Origin: Notospermus geniculatus
Lineage: Eukaryota > Nemertea > Pilidiophora > Heteronemertea > Lineidae
DNA length: 64,000 bases
Assembly (NCBI GenBank): GCA_002633025.1
Contig: NMRB01000071.1
Coordinates: 244,842-308,841, forward strand
Reading direction: 5' to 3'
The position numbers and the translations under genes are program-made. A model generated the notes under the pieces. The model saw only the letters and a program-made list of their open reading frames with translations, was not told the DNA's origin and did not search any database. Every line of letters begins with the position of its first letter. Position 1 is the first letter of the stretch. Shown here one piece after another: positions 22,860-34,913 of this stretch.

Positions 22860-24224
22860 TTATGTATATCTAAAAGTTGCTCCTGCAAGAACATTCCTGG
22901 ATGGGACCAACATCAGGTAAGCTCGACAGGTTTGAAATTTTAGCAGTTTAACAGGGTGTTCTAACGGCTCATCAGATGCCCTTGAAAATTCACTGATCAT
23001 GGGAAATATTTCATTTTGAAATTGGAACATATCACCCTCGAATGATTGAATAATTGATCAGAGGTGGGCTGAATTCATTGAAAGTGAAGACCAAAGAATG
23101 AACACTTATCACAATTGTCAATGGTGTGATGAAAAAGAGTTTGAGAGTGAATAGACTGATTACAAACAAAACCACAGAGGGGTTCACCACAATCTTTTTC
23201 AGTCGTTTGACACAGCAAAACATTAGGGATTATTTTTTATTGAAAGAAAACCTCATAGAAGCAGAGGAATAAAATTTTCTGCCCAATATAAGATCATATG
23301 ACAATAATTTATTAGAATGGGTATTGTCGTTTGAATTCTGCCCAGATGTCCTTATGAAGGCACCAATGACCTTGTCTCAGTAGGATTCCTACGCATCTGA
23401 AAAGATGAGACCCTGATTCAAGGCCAAGTATTTGATCTTCTGCCCCTAGGCCCATTGGTTTCAGTTGACCATGAGCAAACAGAGACCAACACCTGGCCGT
23501 TGCATGCATGCATTTTTAACTGCCCAAAAAATGTGATTTCCACTTTCATCTTGAATTAATAATGCAACTAGAAATTTCCATCTGTATTGCAGTCCTTTTA
23601 GGAATTAGCTGATTTTGAGTTCTGGGTTCTGCCTAAGAACAACTGAGGCAAAATTTCTTTCTTTACCATTGGTTGGATATAAAACCCTGTACGGCCTCAG
23701 CAAGATCTTTCATATTTAATACAGCTCCCTGAATCATGACAGAAACACCACCAGGGAGTTGGAAATGGATCCGCCAATGAGAGTGTCAACTAATACTTCC
23801 TGTCTCTCAGGTATCCACTTTCCTAGCCTCCCACCTGCTAATGACGAGCATGTACCTGCCATGTCGCAAGTCCTTTGACTTGCAGGTTAAGTCACGGCAC
23901 GCCACACGACATTCATGTCATCAAGCAACCGTATCAATGTCATAAGACCAGGGAAAACAACACCAAGTCATGGCTCCGTGTGCTGCAGTGGCAATTAAGT
24001 CAGCCCGTGTTACTGGCATCATTTGGTCTTTGATACCATCTTTCTTGCTTTACAGATTCCGTATCTACATGGTCAAATGGCTTTTCAGCGGTAAAAATGA
24101 ACTGCTCGTAATGGCAATATTAGCATCTAAAGACAATACTTTAGTGTACGATTTTTACTTTCCATACTAATGGGGCAGGTATACAGTATTCATTGGCAGA
24201 CCATGTCCATGTCCTCGTATGTCA
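22860..24224. other. Intron of the RCC1 gene, no feature recognised
   Basis: No exon, RNA gene or transposon terminus recognised in this intronic stretch. Confidence 0.5.
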
Positions 24225-24416
24225 GTGAGCCCCTCCAGCAAAAGCAGACGCTTGTCGCAACCCAAGGAAAGGGTTCACAGCCTTGCAGCACAACAGCTGA
24301 AATGTACATTGACACGGGTTTACAATAGTAATGGACAGCAGTGATAATAGTTGAGTAAACTGATGACCAATGATGATCACTTGCGACAAGCGTCTGCTTT
24401 TGCTGGAGCGGCTCAC
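24225..24416. mobile_element. GTGACCC-type MITE, copy B (192 bp)
   Basis: The ends GTGAGCCCCTCCAGCAAAAG and CTTTTGCTGGAGCGGCTCAC form arms of about 35 bp through GCAGACGCTTGTCGCA. The core shares CCTTGCAGCACAACAGCT and AATAGTAATGGACAGC with copy A, although the stem sequences differ. No clear target duplication (GTCA against ATAT). Confidence 0.82.
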
Positions 24417-25769
24417 ATATGGCACAGACACAGCTGAAAAGATTTCCACCACAGCAAACATCATCTCAGTTCGTTTCCTGATGGACAGGTCTGAATACGA
24501 AGGTGTTGATTGGAAAAGTTCCTCACAAGGTGACAAGTTAACCAAGAAATGAACTATCCAGGGCCTAAGCACACAGGGCCGCAACAGTGCCGTGCATTAC
24601 TCGCTTCCCTTTGTCGCCAATTAGCCTATTGTACTGCAGCGATCCAGCTGAGCATCAATTATCCACAGCACAAGAGTAATAGTCCAGGAAATGTTGGGCA
24701 AGAAGTTCCGACCCTGCTGACTCGCATGCTATCCTTTCACACTCGGCCTGTTTCTCTCCTAATTGCTTCTACATGCGAGCATCACAGCAGGCACAGCATC
24801 GACAAAGCATCAGAATCTTTTTCTTGTCTCCTAATTATACTCGAACTGTCTTCGTCGTGGTTGGAAACGCAGAGTCATTTAGTCGCAACACGCCTACCTT
24901 CTACTTTCAACTGTACTTCTTATACGAGGCGAGAGATCTCCACCCCATGAGATGCAAAACAATGAAATTTTCCTCGTGGTTCGTTTTCATGATAACTGTC
25001 TCTAGTTTCTGGTTGAGGACAGTTTCTTTGGTGCAGAAAAGTAACTAGACTACTAGTGTGAATATGGTGACCTTTTTCTACCACACCCAGTGGAGTCGCC
25101 ACAAACTCCACATACCCGGCAGTTCTTGCATCATGTGACATGACGAGCAATGCAATCCAAGTTCATTTCCTCTGACGGGATAAAGGCTACAATAAGTCGC
25201 CGAGCTAAGCCCCCAGAAATTCACTAGGGGATGAAACCACAACAAAGAATCAACAAAATGGATCGCATGTTATTGTCACAACAGTCGGTTTAAGGTATAC
25301 CAAAACAAGGCCCATTCCATGGGGGCAACTAATCTCCCATCTCGGAATATCAGAGATGATTAGGCCAAAAATGCTCCCAAAGAAGATGACTCCATCGTAA
25401 TCAGATTTCATTACCTTTTCTAACCACATCAATTTTTTATATCGTGCTGCAACTCAGATGGAATAACAGCTCAAAATCATAATCTTGCGGAATAAAAAAT
25501 CGCAATCTGAAATGTCGGAGTTGAGCGCCGAGTGCAACAATTATAGTGCACTCTGACGGCTCACTTGCAATATGGCACAACCTAGTATCACAGGGAGATA
25601 ATTATAATAGAAAAGTGCAGGCATAATTATGAACATCACGAAAAAAGGATGACATTCACTTAGTGCCAAAAAAATATAACATACGGTTCCTCTTGCTTAT
25701 TATTTCTGTAATCATGCTCTGCAAATCATTGACTCACCTGAGGGTTTCTTTTGCAGTATGAATTTGTTT
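24417..25769. other. Intron of the RCC1 gene, no feature recognised
   Basis: Plus-strand frames around 24549-25048 are open for 90-130 codons but have no domain and overlap each other in different phases. I do not call a gene. Confidence 0.45.
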
Positions 25770-25915
25770 GGAATGATGAATCCGCAAAAAAATTTGAATA
25801 TTATGAGATCGTCTGTTGCAACCTCTGCATTTGAATGGTAAGCAAATCTTTATTGCACACATGATGAATGGTGTATCACATTATTTCAAATAATGAGAGC
25901 TGATGTGTAGGCCTA

Positions 25916-26181
25916 CAGTACGTTGCACAATTGACCTAACTTTATCCACTGCCTTCCGCGTGACATACGTGGAAGGTATGCTTCAGTTCACTGCGTATGG
26001 TATGGGTGCGTCATGCATCTCTTCTGCGGGATGTCTGCACACCACAGGCAAAGGATGTTACGTCTTCACTGTGTGCCTTCCATGACGGCGCGCGACGTCC
26101 AGGGAAGATACGAGGACAGTACGTGCATGACGCAGCATGTGGTGCGCGGTGAGGAAGGGAGGTCAATTGTGCAATGTACAG
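25916..26181. mobile_element. Tc1/mariner-like MITE, CAGTACGTTGCAC ends, TA target (copy 1)
   Basis: The left end TACAGTACGTTGCACAATTG pairs with the right end CAATTGTGCAATGTACAGTA with minor changes, and TA flanks both sides. CAGT-type ends with a TA duplication are characteristic of Tc1/mariner derivatives. The interior is GC-richer than its surroundings and non-coding. Confidence 0.75.
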
Positions 26182-26871
26182 TAGGTGGTTTTGGGAAATC
26201 TATGTATTACAGGAGGAAATCATTCAAAAGCTCCATCCTCTCTTTATCGCAGAAGCATTCCAATGTTACCATGATATCAAACTCACGGTGTTAAAGGTGA
26301 CTGCACCAATGTTTTTCTACACCAGGTTCACGAGAAATCTACAGCTCAAAATAAGCTGCATAAGAAGAGCAATTAGTACGCTATCAAACCATCTAAATCA
26401 AACATATCTAACACTCCACTAGTTTGCCTTTTGAACTACAAGCCCCCACCCCTCCCCCTGCATGACCACAGGGCATGGACGTGTTGGGTTACATTCAGTT
26501 TCCCCCATCTGTTTGATTAGAAGTCATCTTCTGTTTCTTTCTATATTGATTCTCAATCCCGTTAAAATCTTCAATGTCGACAACGCTTCATCCTGAAGTG
26601 AGCACCTTTGTGGTAGAGCAAATGGCGACATCGTATCAATGTCCCTGCATAAAAAGCCTCAAGCAGGGGCTTTCGCACGGATGATTTCTTTAGGTTCAGA
26701 AGAGATTATTGGATGACTGACATATAGTGCTTGNGGAATGATGAATACGCAAAAAAATTTGAATATTATGAGGTCTGTTGCAACCTCTGCATTTGAATGG
26801 TAAGCAAATCTTTATTGCACACATGATGAATGGTGTATCACATTATTTCAAATAATGAGAGCTGATGTGTA

Positions 26872-27137
26872 CAGTACGTTGCACAACTGACCTACCTTTA
26901 TCCACTGCCTTCCGCGTGACGTACGCGGAAGGTACGCTTCAGTTCACTGCGTATGGTACGGGTGCGTCATGCATCTCTTCTGCGTGATATTCGCACACCA
27001 CAGACAAAGGATGTTACATCTTCACTGCGTGCCTTCCATGACGGCGCTCGACGTCCACGGAAGATACGAGGACAGTACGTGCATGACGCTGCATGTGGTG
27101 CGCTGTGAGGAAGGGAGGTCAATTGCGCAATGTACAG
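26872..27137. mobile_element. Tc1/mariner-like MITE, CAGTACGTTGCAC ends (copy 2)
   Basis: Same element as at 25916-26181, present because the surrounding 0.96 kb is duplicated. It differs by about a dozen substitutions, several at CpG positions (TATGGTATGG against TATGGTACGG). Confidence 0.75.
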
Positions 27138-27787
27138 TAGGTGGTATTGGGAAATCTATGTAAGACAGGAGGAAATCATTCAAAAGCTCCATCCTCTCTT
27201 TATCGCAGAAGCATTCCAATGTTACCATGATATCAAACTCACGGTGTTAAAGGTGACTGCACCAATGTTTTTCTACACCAGGTTCACGAGAAATCTACAG
27301 CTCAAAATAAGCTGCATAAGAAGAGCAATTAGTACGCTATCAAACCATCTAAATCAAACATATCTAACACTCCACTAGTTTGCCTTTTGAACTACAAGCC
27401 CCCACCCCTCCCCCTGCATGACCACAGGGCATGGACGTGTTGGGTTACATTCAGTTTCCCCCATCTGTTTGATTAGAAGTCATCTTCTGTTTCTTTCTAT
27501 ATTGATTCTCAATCCCGTTAAAATCTTCAATGTCGACAACGCTTCATCCTGAAGTGAGCACCTTTGTGGTAGAGCAAATGGCGACATCGTATCAATGTCC
27601 CTGCATAAAAAGCCTCAAGCAGGGGCTTTCGCACGGATGATTTCTTTAGGTTCAGAAGAGATTATTGGATGACTGACATATATTGCTTGGATGATAATTT
27701 GGGTTCAAGGAGGTACTATGGTTCTTGATAGGGAAACATGATTCATGATGAACCAGACACTCAGCTGTATCATTGACCAACATGAGT

Positions 27788-27960
27788 AGAAATGAAATAG
27801 GTAACACCGTCTTTTAAATCAACTTGGTTATATTGAGACAAGCTTTCGACCCTATCGGGCCTTCATTCAGACCTAATGAAGGCCCGATAGGTTCGAAAGC
27901 TTGTCTCAATATACCGGTAACCAAGTTGATTTAAAAGACGGTGTTACCTATTTCATTTCT
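27788..27960. mobile_element. Inverted dimer of a Penelope-like element terminus
   Basis: A near-perfect palindrome with arms of about 83 bp, centred near 27872. The right arm has a 6-nt insertion (CCGGTA). Reading from the centre, each arm contains TGAAGGCCCGATAGG, GTTCGAAA or GTCGAAA and GCTTGTCTCAATATA. The pattern of CTGA-like bases, a short GGCC-type stem and CGAAA is what is seen in the hammerhead-bearing terminal repeats of Penelope-like retroelements. Assignment rests on motif layout only. Confidence 0.6.
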
Positions 27961-28056
27961 AATCATTCATTCAACGATCAACAACATGGTTCATTCAAAA
28001 CTGACACCACAGACTAGATTTACAAACAGTGTCTACCAACACAGGTATTTGCACTA

Positions 28057-28330
28057 ACTATCAAATTTTCTTTAGCTTTATATCATGAAGTGCTTTTATC
28101 TAATTAAAACACACACCACTGGAGCTGCTTCAGCAAATCAACACCCATTCTTGTCCTTCAAACTGTTTACAAATGATGGTAAATAACATTGCAATACTGA
28201 CTATCAAATATTGCTGTGTTTCATGAATTGCTTTTTTGAAATTATAACAACACATTGGAGCTGCTTCAGCTAATTAACACCCATTCCTGTCCTTCACACT
28301 CTGTTTGCAAATGACGGAAAATAACGTTTA
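28057..28330. repeat. About 143-bp diverged tandem duplication
   Basis: ACTATCAAATTTTC at 28057 and ACTATCAAATATTG at 28200 each start a unit that contains CTGGAGCTGCTTCAGC or TTGGAGCTGCTTCAGC, AACACCCATTC and TGTCCTTCA blocks. Otherwise 27961-29158 shows nothing recognisable. Confidence 0.8.
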
Positions 28331-29158
28331 AAAAATCCTACGAGGAAAAAGTTGGAATGGTAATCAAATTTGTTCATCATTAGTACAGGACATGTGACGT
28401 GACTATTGAATGATCTGAACACATCAGTAAAACTTGTGGCGCATCACTCTATCAAGACAGCACAGCACACAGTTCGTTTGCGACAAAATGGTGCTAAAAT
28501 GAAAAACGACCACTTTTGATTCAATTTAAATCGCACTGGCGCCAGTAGTGCAAACATAATGATAGGCAAACTTGCAAAAAATGCACCCAAGCCTGTGAAA
28601 GCTCATTTCAAACTCTTTAACTTCAGACTGAACTTATGATTGCATGGTTGTTGCTCTGATGATGGGAAGAGGGACGAAGAACTCATGCAGGAATCACTTC
28701 CACCCATCAGAGCCTCATTGGAGCATTTTTTTCTGCAATTTAAACTGAGATTTTTGGTCGTAAATTATATATTCCTTCTCTGCAATTCAATATAATTTGT
28801 GAAGCTGTCGCTGATATGAAGTTGTCTAGCCTCGAGGGTTCAATTTAAATGTAAAATACTTATGGAGTAGAACACTGATGAACAAGATTATCATTTATAC
28901 TGCAAACTGTTAGTTTTTTTACAAAAATAAATTGGGTTTATTTGTATCTCATGCGTGATACTGTTCATACCACGAAACATTAAGGGAGACACCAGTAGCA
29001 GCAAATACGTACAAACCCATTATTGTGTAATGGGATCAGGAGGGGCAGCAGTGGAACCATACTATGCATTTTAATGGTCAAATGAACAAGTCACCGTTAT
29101 TTTACGCAGAACCTATGGGGAAATTGGCAATTCCAGAAAATCCCACTGATGTTTTGGT

Positions 29159-29351
29159 GATAGTAAACATAAGTCGTCTCCGAATTTTGCAAATTTTCAA
29201 CCCCAACCGGGGTCTTCCTCAGGCACTTTCTAGTTGAGATCCCAGAAGTTGACATCCCTTCACTTCTGGGATCTCAACTAGAAAGTGCCTTAGACAGACC
29301 CAGGTTAGGGTTGAAAATTTGCAAAATTCGGAGACGACTTATGTTGACTAT
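29159..29351. mobile_element. Inverted dimer of a second Penelope-like terminus
   Basis: Arms of about 90 bp run outward from a centre near 29256. Each arm reads CTTCTGGGATCTCAACTAGA, GTGCCT, a CTGAGGA-like or TTAGACA core, a GACCC/GGGTT stem, GAAAA and AAGTCGTCTCCG-complementary sequence. GTGCCTGAGGAAGACCC and the trailing TATCATTTTGTGTGTC are shared with the solo copy at 45425-45550, so the two form a family. Lies in an RCC1 intron. Confidence 0.65.
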
Positions 29352-30039
29352 CATTTTGTGTGTCGTTTTTTGTGCTCTCTGTTGGATACAATGTTTTGGT
29401 GATGGTCAGAAGTGCATACTTTAAAATAGTACTGGCACAAAAGAAAAAATATCTTAATATTAAAACTAATCAATAAAAACTTCTTTCAATTAATTCCTAG
29501 AGAGTCCCTTATTGAGGCGATGATTAGCAGGTGCCTTATTTCAGACAGAAAGAGCCTGGAGGTATCACCCTTGAGTAATTAAAATAGTTCAAGTTAAGTT
29601 GACCAGAGTCGAGTGTAAAATTCCTGTGGCAAATGACAGGCAGTGCTGCCTAGTCAATGTGAATTGACGGCAAAATGACTGCTGGGCATATCACTGGTTA
29701 TAGCAATTGGTTTCAGTATAAAGATCGCCTGAGGCGGGTCATCTTGTCATCAATGTAGAACAGAGATACAAGCACATCATCCAAAGTCAAGGAGATCATC
29801 TACGAAGTGACAAAGGTGATGTATGAATCATAAAATGGCAAAAGAAGTAACACTTTTCACCTTGGGGCATAGTACAGGATATATTTGGGGGTGATTTTTG
29901 TTAAAAGAAGCACTAAAGATATCTGTTAATCTCAGAATAGATTAAATGGCGCATGATCAATAACTGCAGCAACCTGTAATCTCAGGGTTCCAAATTGAGC
30001 TCGTGAGATGGTAACTCCAGAAGATGCGATTGACGATTC

Positions 30040-30265
30040 TCGAATTCGCAGATCTGCGCACTTCCGCCGAAATCGCAACCAGAACCTTGATCTGAAACCA
30101 GCTGATGTGACGCCATCCATGATTCAGCAATGGTTGAGTCTGACACAACGTTTTCGACGTCACTGTTGTGTGGTCTGTCTGCGTCACGTCATTCGGTTTC
30201 AGACCAAGGTTGTGGTTGAGATTTTGGCTGAAGTGTGCAGATCTTTGTCATTTACGTCAATTTGA
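30040..30265. mobile_element. About 200-bp foldback element
   Basis: The left arm from 30048 (GCAGATCTGCGCACTTCCGC and onward, about 65 bp) pairs with the right arm 30181-30246 (CTTCACTCG-like, AACCACAACCTTGG complement, GTTTCAGACC) at roughly 80 per cent. Exact termini are uncertain. Overlapping frames on both strands are explained by the arms. The element ends about 30-50 bp from the donor of the exon at 30299. Confidence 0.65.
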
Positions 30266-30298
30266 GAACGGTCTATACCATCAGTCCTGTGAACCTAC

Positions 30299-30408
30299 CC
30301 AACAGCACCAACGGTTCCATCCTGCATGAGGAATAGAGTATGTTTCTCACCGCACGCCACTTGGTCAACAACAAGATGAGTGAAGGTCCTTAAAAGGTGT
30401 GGACGCGC
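30299..30408 (-). CDS. RCC1-repeat protein, exon c (third recognised)
   Basis: A 110-nt exon found by reading the minus strand directly. The acceptor is CTCTTTCCAG|GCGCG and the donor GTTGG|GTAGGT. It enters in phase 0 and reads ARPHLLRTFTHLVVDQVACG, then EKHTLFLMQDGTVGAVG. VACGEKHTLFL matches the VxCGxxHTxxL strand of an RCC1 blade and DGTVGAVG the following DGxVxxxG strand, whose GNNGYGQLG continuation lies in exon d. Typical blades have Trp or Phe before the final Gly; here it is Val (GAVG). It exits after two bases and is completed by exon d. Confidence 0.9.
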
Positions 30409-30759
30409 CTGGAAAGAGGACAGATCGATATTCAGTTAGTTTTTGTAAACCACATTATTGTTGATTACTGCAATGAGACTTTGGTTAAAGGGACCCTCAG
30501 GCAGCCTCCTCATAGGCATTTTAATGTGCTCATTACACCAATTGGTCGGCATTAGAATCTAACTCTGGCATGTATTGCAAGTAAAATACACTGAACCTCA
30601 ACATTTGAGCCAAAATCTGTAGGTCTGAGTTGCTAGCGCCACCTGTGATGAAGTGACCGTACCGATAAGGTTTTCTTTAACAACACCAGTTACTAACCAG
30701 TACTTTTTTCTCAATCATATCGACTGACTGCTGACTAAATACCACAATGGTGGTAAAAT

Positions 30760-30954
30760 GTGACCCATCGCAGCAGTTGCATGTCGCTCAGAAGGTGAGC
30801 CCCAACGAACTAAGATGACACCAGAAGAGAATGGAAGAAATAGATTATTTCAGATTTCATTATAGATAGACAATATTGAAACTGACAAACATTCTTTGGT
30901 CTCATCCTGCCAAGCTGAGAGCGACATGCGACTGGTTTTGCTGTGACAGGTCAC
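30760..30954. mobile_element. GTGACCC-type MITE, copy C (195 bp), AAAT duplication
   Basis: The ends GTGACCCATCGCAGCAGTTG with CATGTCGCTC pair with GAGCGACATGCGACTGG and TTTTGCTGTGACAGGTCAC. AAAT at 30756-30759 is repeated at 30955-30958. The core (TGACACCAGAAGAGAATGGA, AATAGATTATTTCAGATTTC) is shared in reverse orientation with copy D at 38412-38640. Confidence 0.88.
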
Positions 30955-31565
30955 AAATGAGCCTTGTGTTCACCGCTTTGTTTGCTAAGATAGAAATAAG
31001 CCTTTTCCTAACATTCTATCGGTAGCTACATGTAGTGCAATGAACATATTGTACATATCCATTCCATCGATGACGACATCAGCAAGCGCCTTCATGGCCT
31101 TACTGACACAAAACAATCCCCACATATACAACTAGTGATGATTAAACCGTTCTGAGAAACTGTCGCGGAAACATCACGCGCACGACTCAATGCTTTTGAT
31201 TCCCAAACACGCCACTTGCACCACCTGGGGTTATAACTGTGAACTAAAACATCAATGTCTTGATGCTGCTCTAACATCTCTCATGACATAATGTTAGCCA
31301 ACAATGAATAATACCATGGTGAGTGAATTAGACTATCGGGTGATTATAATGGGATAAATAGCCGTGATCTCTTGTGACACAATGGAGGAATGACCACAAA
31401 TCACTGGGCGGGGAGTGGTAACATTCTTGTGACATGTCATCAGATTCCGGGATGCAGTGAAAGAGTAAGAGACCAAGATCCACATTTCACGGTATTACAT
31501 CATCAAGTTGGCCACTCCACACAACTGGATATTTAACAATATTTGTTGATAGTTGGTAATTCTAA

Positions 31566-31853
31566 AAGTTAAAGTTTGGTTTAGTCTGATATCAACAACG
31601 GTAGAGGTGTCATCCGACTTTACACTTTAACCCCGGTCTATCCTGAAACCTTTCAGTAGAACTCTGATGAGCTGCTCATCCAGCGCTACAATCTGAGCAT
31701 TTCCGACCAGTAGCCGTTTATACACCTGGGTGGAGAGAGGCCAGTGAGGCAAAGAGACTTGCCCAAAGTCTCACACCACAGTGGGATTCGAATCAGGGAC
31801 CCTCTGACAACTAGTCGGAGACCCGAACCACTACACCACCATGGCTCCAATTC
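31566..31853 (-). mobile_element. tRNA-derived SINE, family 2 (minus copy)
   Basis: The minus strand starts with a tRNA-like head (GGTGGTGTAGTGGTTCGGGT, B box GATTCGAATCCC). The body follows with GAGACTTTGGGCAAGTCTC, GCCTCACTGGCCTCTCTCC and a tail motif GTTGATATCAGACTAAACC. It aligns along nearly its full length with the plus-strand copy at 51775-52059, at about 85 per cent by eye. Confidence 0.88.
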
Positions 31854-31859
31854 TATCTC

Positions 31860-34500
31860 CCTGGTTCTTTGTGAAATTACGACATTGATCATGATATGAA
31901 TAGATTTAGATATTGTGACTGGGGTCATCTCACAGAAATTACACACAGACTTCAATTTTTTTCAAATCAAAGGTATCTTCATTAAACTCTGTGACATAAG
32001 GTGAACAGAACGGCTGAGTGACTGCTCAGAACATTACATGAAATTGAATACCATGGCCTTTTAATTCGCGACAAACAATGGCCACAATCAGTGGTCAGAA
32101 AGGACCTCGGGCACTTGACAACACCTGACCATGCGGGGAATTCTCAAGAACATCTCACTGTGATAGCTCACCACACAAAAGACTGGGAAACCTAAACCGC
32201 TTTATGTCTCTAATTATTTGTTTTACCTCTAAGGAACTGCTGACCACACTGACCACTTTGCCCCCTGAAAAATTAATAATGCAGAATAGGTAGCTGTGAC
32301 CATTCCGGGGACTGACCACTGATATTACGCCGTGGGAAGAAGGGGCAGATGGTCCGATCTCAAGTCTCACAGGTCCATGCATGGCATTATGGTCATATGA
32401 TGAAAACATCCCGTCGAGTGGAATATTTCACCTTGGACATGGCGGAGATCTAAATGAGGGCCTCGGGATAATACTCAGGTGAGGCCATTAGAATGGTCCT
32501 CATGGCAGATAGTTCAGACCCTCTTCCGACCCTTTTATTGATCCGGTATGAAATGGACACGAGGTGCTGGAGTTAATTGGACCAGCCATTGTTAGCGTGA
32601 AGCAATCTGAGCCACTCCAGTTGCCAGGACAAGGCACACAATTTGGCTTTCAACATCATGGACCTTATGGCCTCGCGTCCATTGTATGGGACCATTCATG
32701 ACAAAATCCTGAAACAATGGTCAGGAGGCAAGTGCTGATGGACAGGTGAAGGGAAGGGGGCCCTTCAATGTCAACCACGGGTCAAAGGAACCGAACATCC
32801 CATTGAATTCACATCTAAAACCTAAGAACATTTCCATGTAACCTTATACTTTCTTTGACCAATACGCAATGGCAATGTCTTTAACAAAGCGGATCTTCAG
32901 CAAGACTCTCATTTCCTCCAGCTCCGGATTAAAATTGCCCAGAGCAAATAATGCTGTTTCACAATCACAGCATCCATCTCATGTTAGTATTTTTTTCATT
33001 TCAGTCATTTTGTAGAAATGAAGTCTAGGCGATGACTCCAAATTCAACCAAATATGATGAATGCCATGTTAAGGGGACTAAAATGTGGCATTCAAATGGC
33101 ACTGTCTGGGTAAAATCAAAGGACTGTGATTGATAACTTTATGAACACCTAAAGAATGGGGTTGGCAAACATGGCCCTTTCAGTTGGTGAATTATCACGG
33201 TTTCTAAAATAAATCCTCTTCACTAGCAACATCAGTTAGCCGCTAATTCAACAATGGACCGCTGCTATGAAGGAGTGCGCACACATTTAAATGCGGGCAA
33301 GACCACAACAATAGTCAAAATATTTAAACATGAGCAGAACAATTGCTCGAGATAAGTTCAGAACAATTATATCCACCTGCCATCTAGAAAACCAACAATG
33401 TCTGCGTGGAGACGATTTATGGTCAATATTACCGCCAAGATCACAACTGTCACAACATCGAGNNTAACAGAGAGAGAAACCTCATCCCATGGTGACAGCC
33501 TCAATTTCCTCCCAAAGTGACCACCTACATATTTTCTCTGGCAAACTTTTACGAAGTAGAAAACATATTGTCAATAGTTCAAAACATTTCATGTGCAGTC
33601 TTATGACTGCAGGAAAGGGTACTCCATTTCTTTGACAGATGGATAAAATGCCTTTTGGGGTCCATTATATCATTATCAAAGACAGGTTTTTAAAACCTGA
33701 CAGGAGATGAAGCAGAAATGTGCAACTTTTATCATATTTTGATGTTGTTGTTCAGATTCTCCATTAAAAAATGACAACTTGCATAACATTAATGGATCTG
33801 TAAAATTCACTTCTTTTGACCCGGGACCAGAAAATCTTGACAACGCCTTGAACTGTGACCCATGTTGTCAGACAGGGAAATCTCTCCTAAGAAGAGGGTT
33901 CGCCGTTCTTCAAAATCAAAGGCTGTTTTCATCCCCGTGGATTCATTTGCCGAAGCCATGTCACTCATAGAAGACAGATTATCCAACTCATTGTAAGATG
34001 GGTACGCGTCTATTCATAAAAGTAATCAAAACATTTTTCACCACAAAACACAATCATTGTACACGAAATTGATATCAAGTTAGGGTGACACCAAAATGAT
34101 GAAGGTTATTAATGAAACTCACAATATGCAAGAAAAAGAAGATTTTCGTATTATGTGTATTATGCGGTGCGATGCCGTAGGTTATAATTGTTTTCTCTCC
34201 ATCTCGTGTCATAATCCCTATATTCAAATGCTAATTCTGTAATAACAAGATGTTGGCAAGAATACACCTTCCTCGTGTTATTTCGGTTCGACAAAAAGTC
34301 ACAATTCAATCCCTAATTACAACCGAGTGGGTATGTTCATGTCTCAATCAGCCTCCTCAAGACATGACTTTAGGATGTGTATACTCTTGTCTTCATCCAT
34401 CATCACTGCCCATCCTGGTGTCTGTAGCAGGAACCAAGAGACGAAGCCCCTCCTAATTTCATCCCAGCTACTTCTGGATGAGAACAGGTTCTCACAGAGA
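31860..34500. other. Intron of the RCC1 gene, no feature recognised
   Basis: No exon or transposon terminus recognised. Two Ns at 33463-33464. Short frames lack domain or splice support. Confidence 0.5.
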
Positions 34501-34502
34501 TA

Positions 34503-34759
34503 CAGTACGTTGCACAATTGACCTTCCTTTATCCGCGTACCTTCCTCGGACGTGGCACGGAAGGTATCCTTCAGTTCATCGCGTATGGTACGGGTATGTC
34601 ACGCGTCTCTGTTGCGAGACGTCGGGTGAATGACGTAACGTCTTCACTGCATGCCTTCCATGACGCCGCACCACGTACTCGGAAGATACGAGGATGACGC
34701 TGCATGTGGTACGCGGGAGGTGTGCGGCGCAGAAGGGAGGTCAATTGTGCAACGTACTG
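34503..34759. mobile_element. Tc1/mariner-like MITE, CAGTACGTTGCAC ends (copy 3)
   Basis: The terminal repeats TACAGTACGTTGCACAATTG and CAATTGTGCAACGTACTGTA are perfect over at least 24 bp, with TA on both sides. This is the best-preserved member of the family also seen at 25916 and 26872. Non-coding and CpG-rich. Confidence 0.85.
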
Positions 34760-34913
34760 TAGTTGACTGAGGTCATTGGAATAAAGTGCTCTTTCAGGAC
34801 ACATCAGATAAATATCAATGCTGTTTGACTCAATGGATTAACCCATCCACTTTTCAGAACAGTCAGGATGCTCTAGATATACATGTATATGGATGGTCCA
34901 TTGGATGACGTAC

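Larger units (their letters stand above)
25770..27689. repeat. About 0.96-kb near-identical direct duplication abutting an N
   Basis: 25770-26733 and 26735-27689 are the same sequence with scattered substitutions and small indels (for example GAGATCGTCTG against GAGGTCTG). Copy 1 ends exactly at the single N at 26734 and copy 2 starts with the first base after it. Both carry the same CAGTACGTTGCAC MITE and the same flanks. The position of the N suggests an assembly join of two haplotypes as much as a real tandem duplication. Confidence 0.9.

Noticed and set aside
24222-24584. 120-codon minus-strand frame
   Set aside because: Its 3' third lies in MITE copy B and the remainder has no recognisable domain.
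26174-27378. Two near-identical 82-codon plus-strand frames suggesting a duplicated gene
   Set aside because: Identity is explained by the 0.96-kb duplication; the frame starts inside a MITE end and has no domain.
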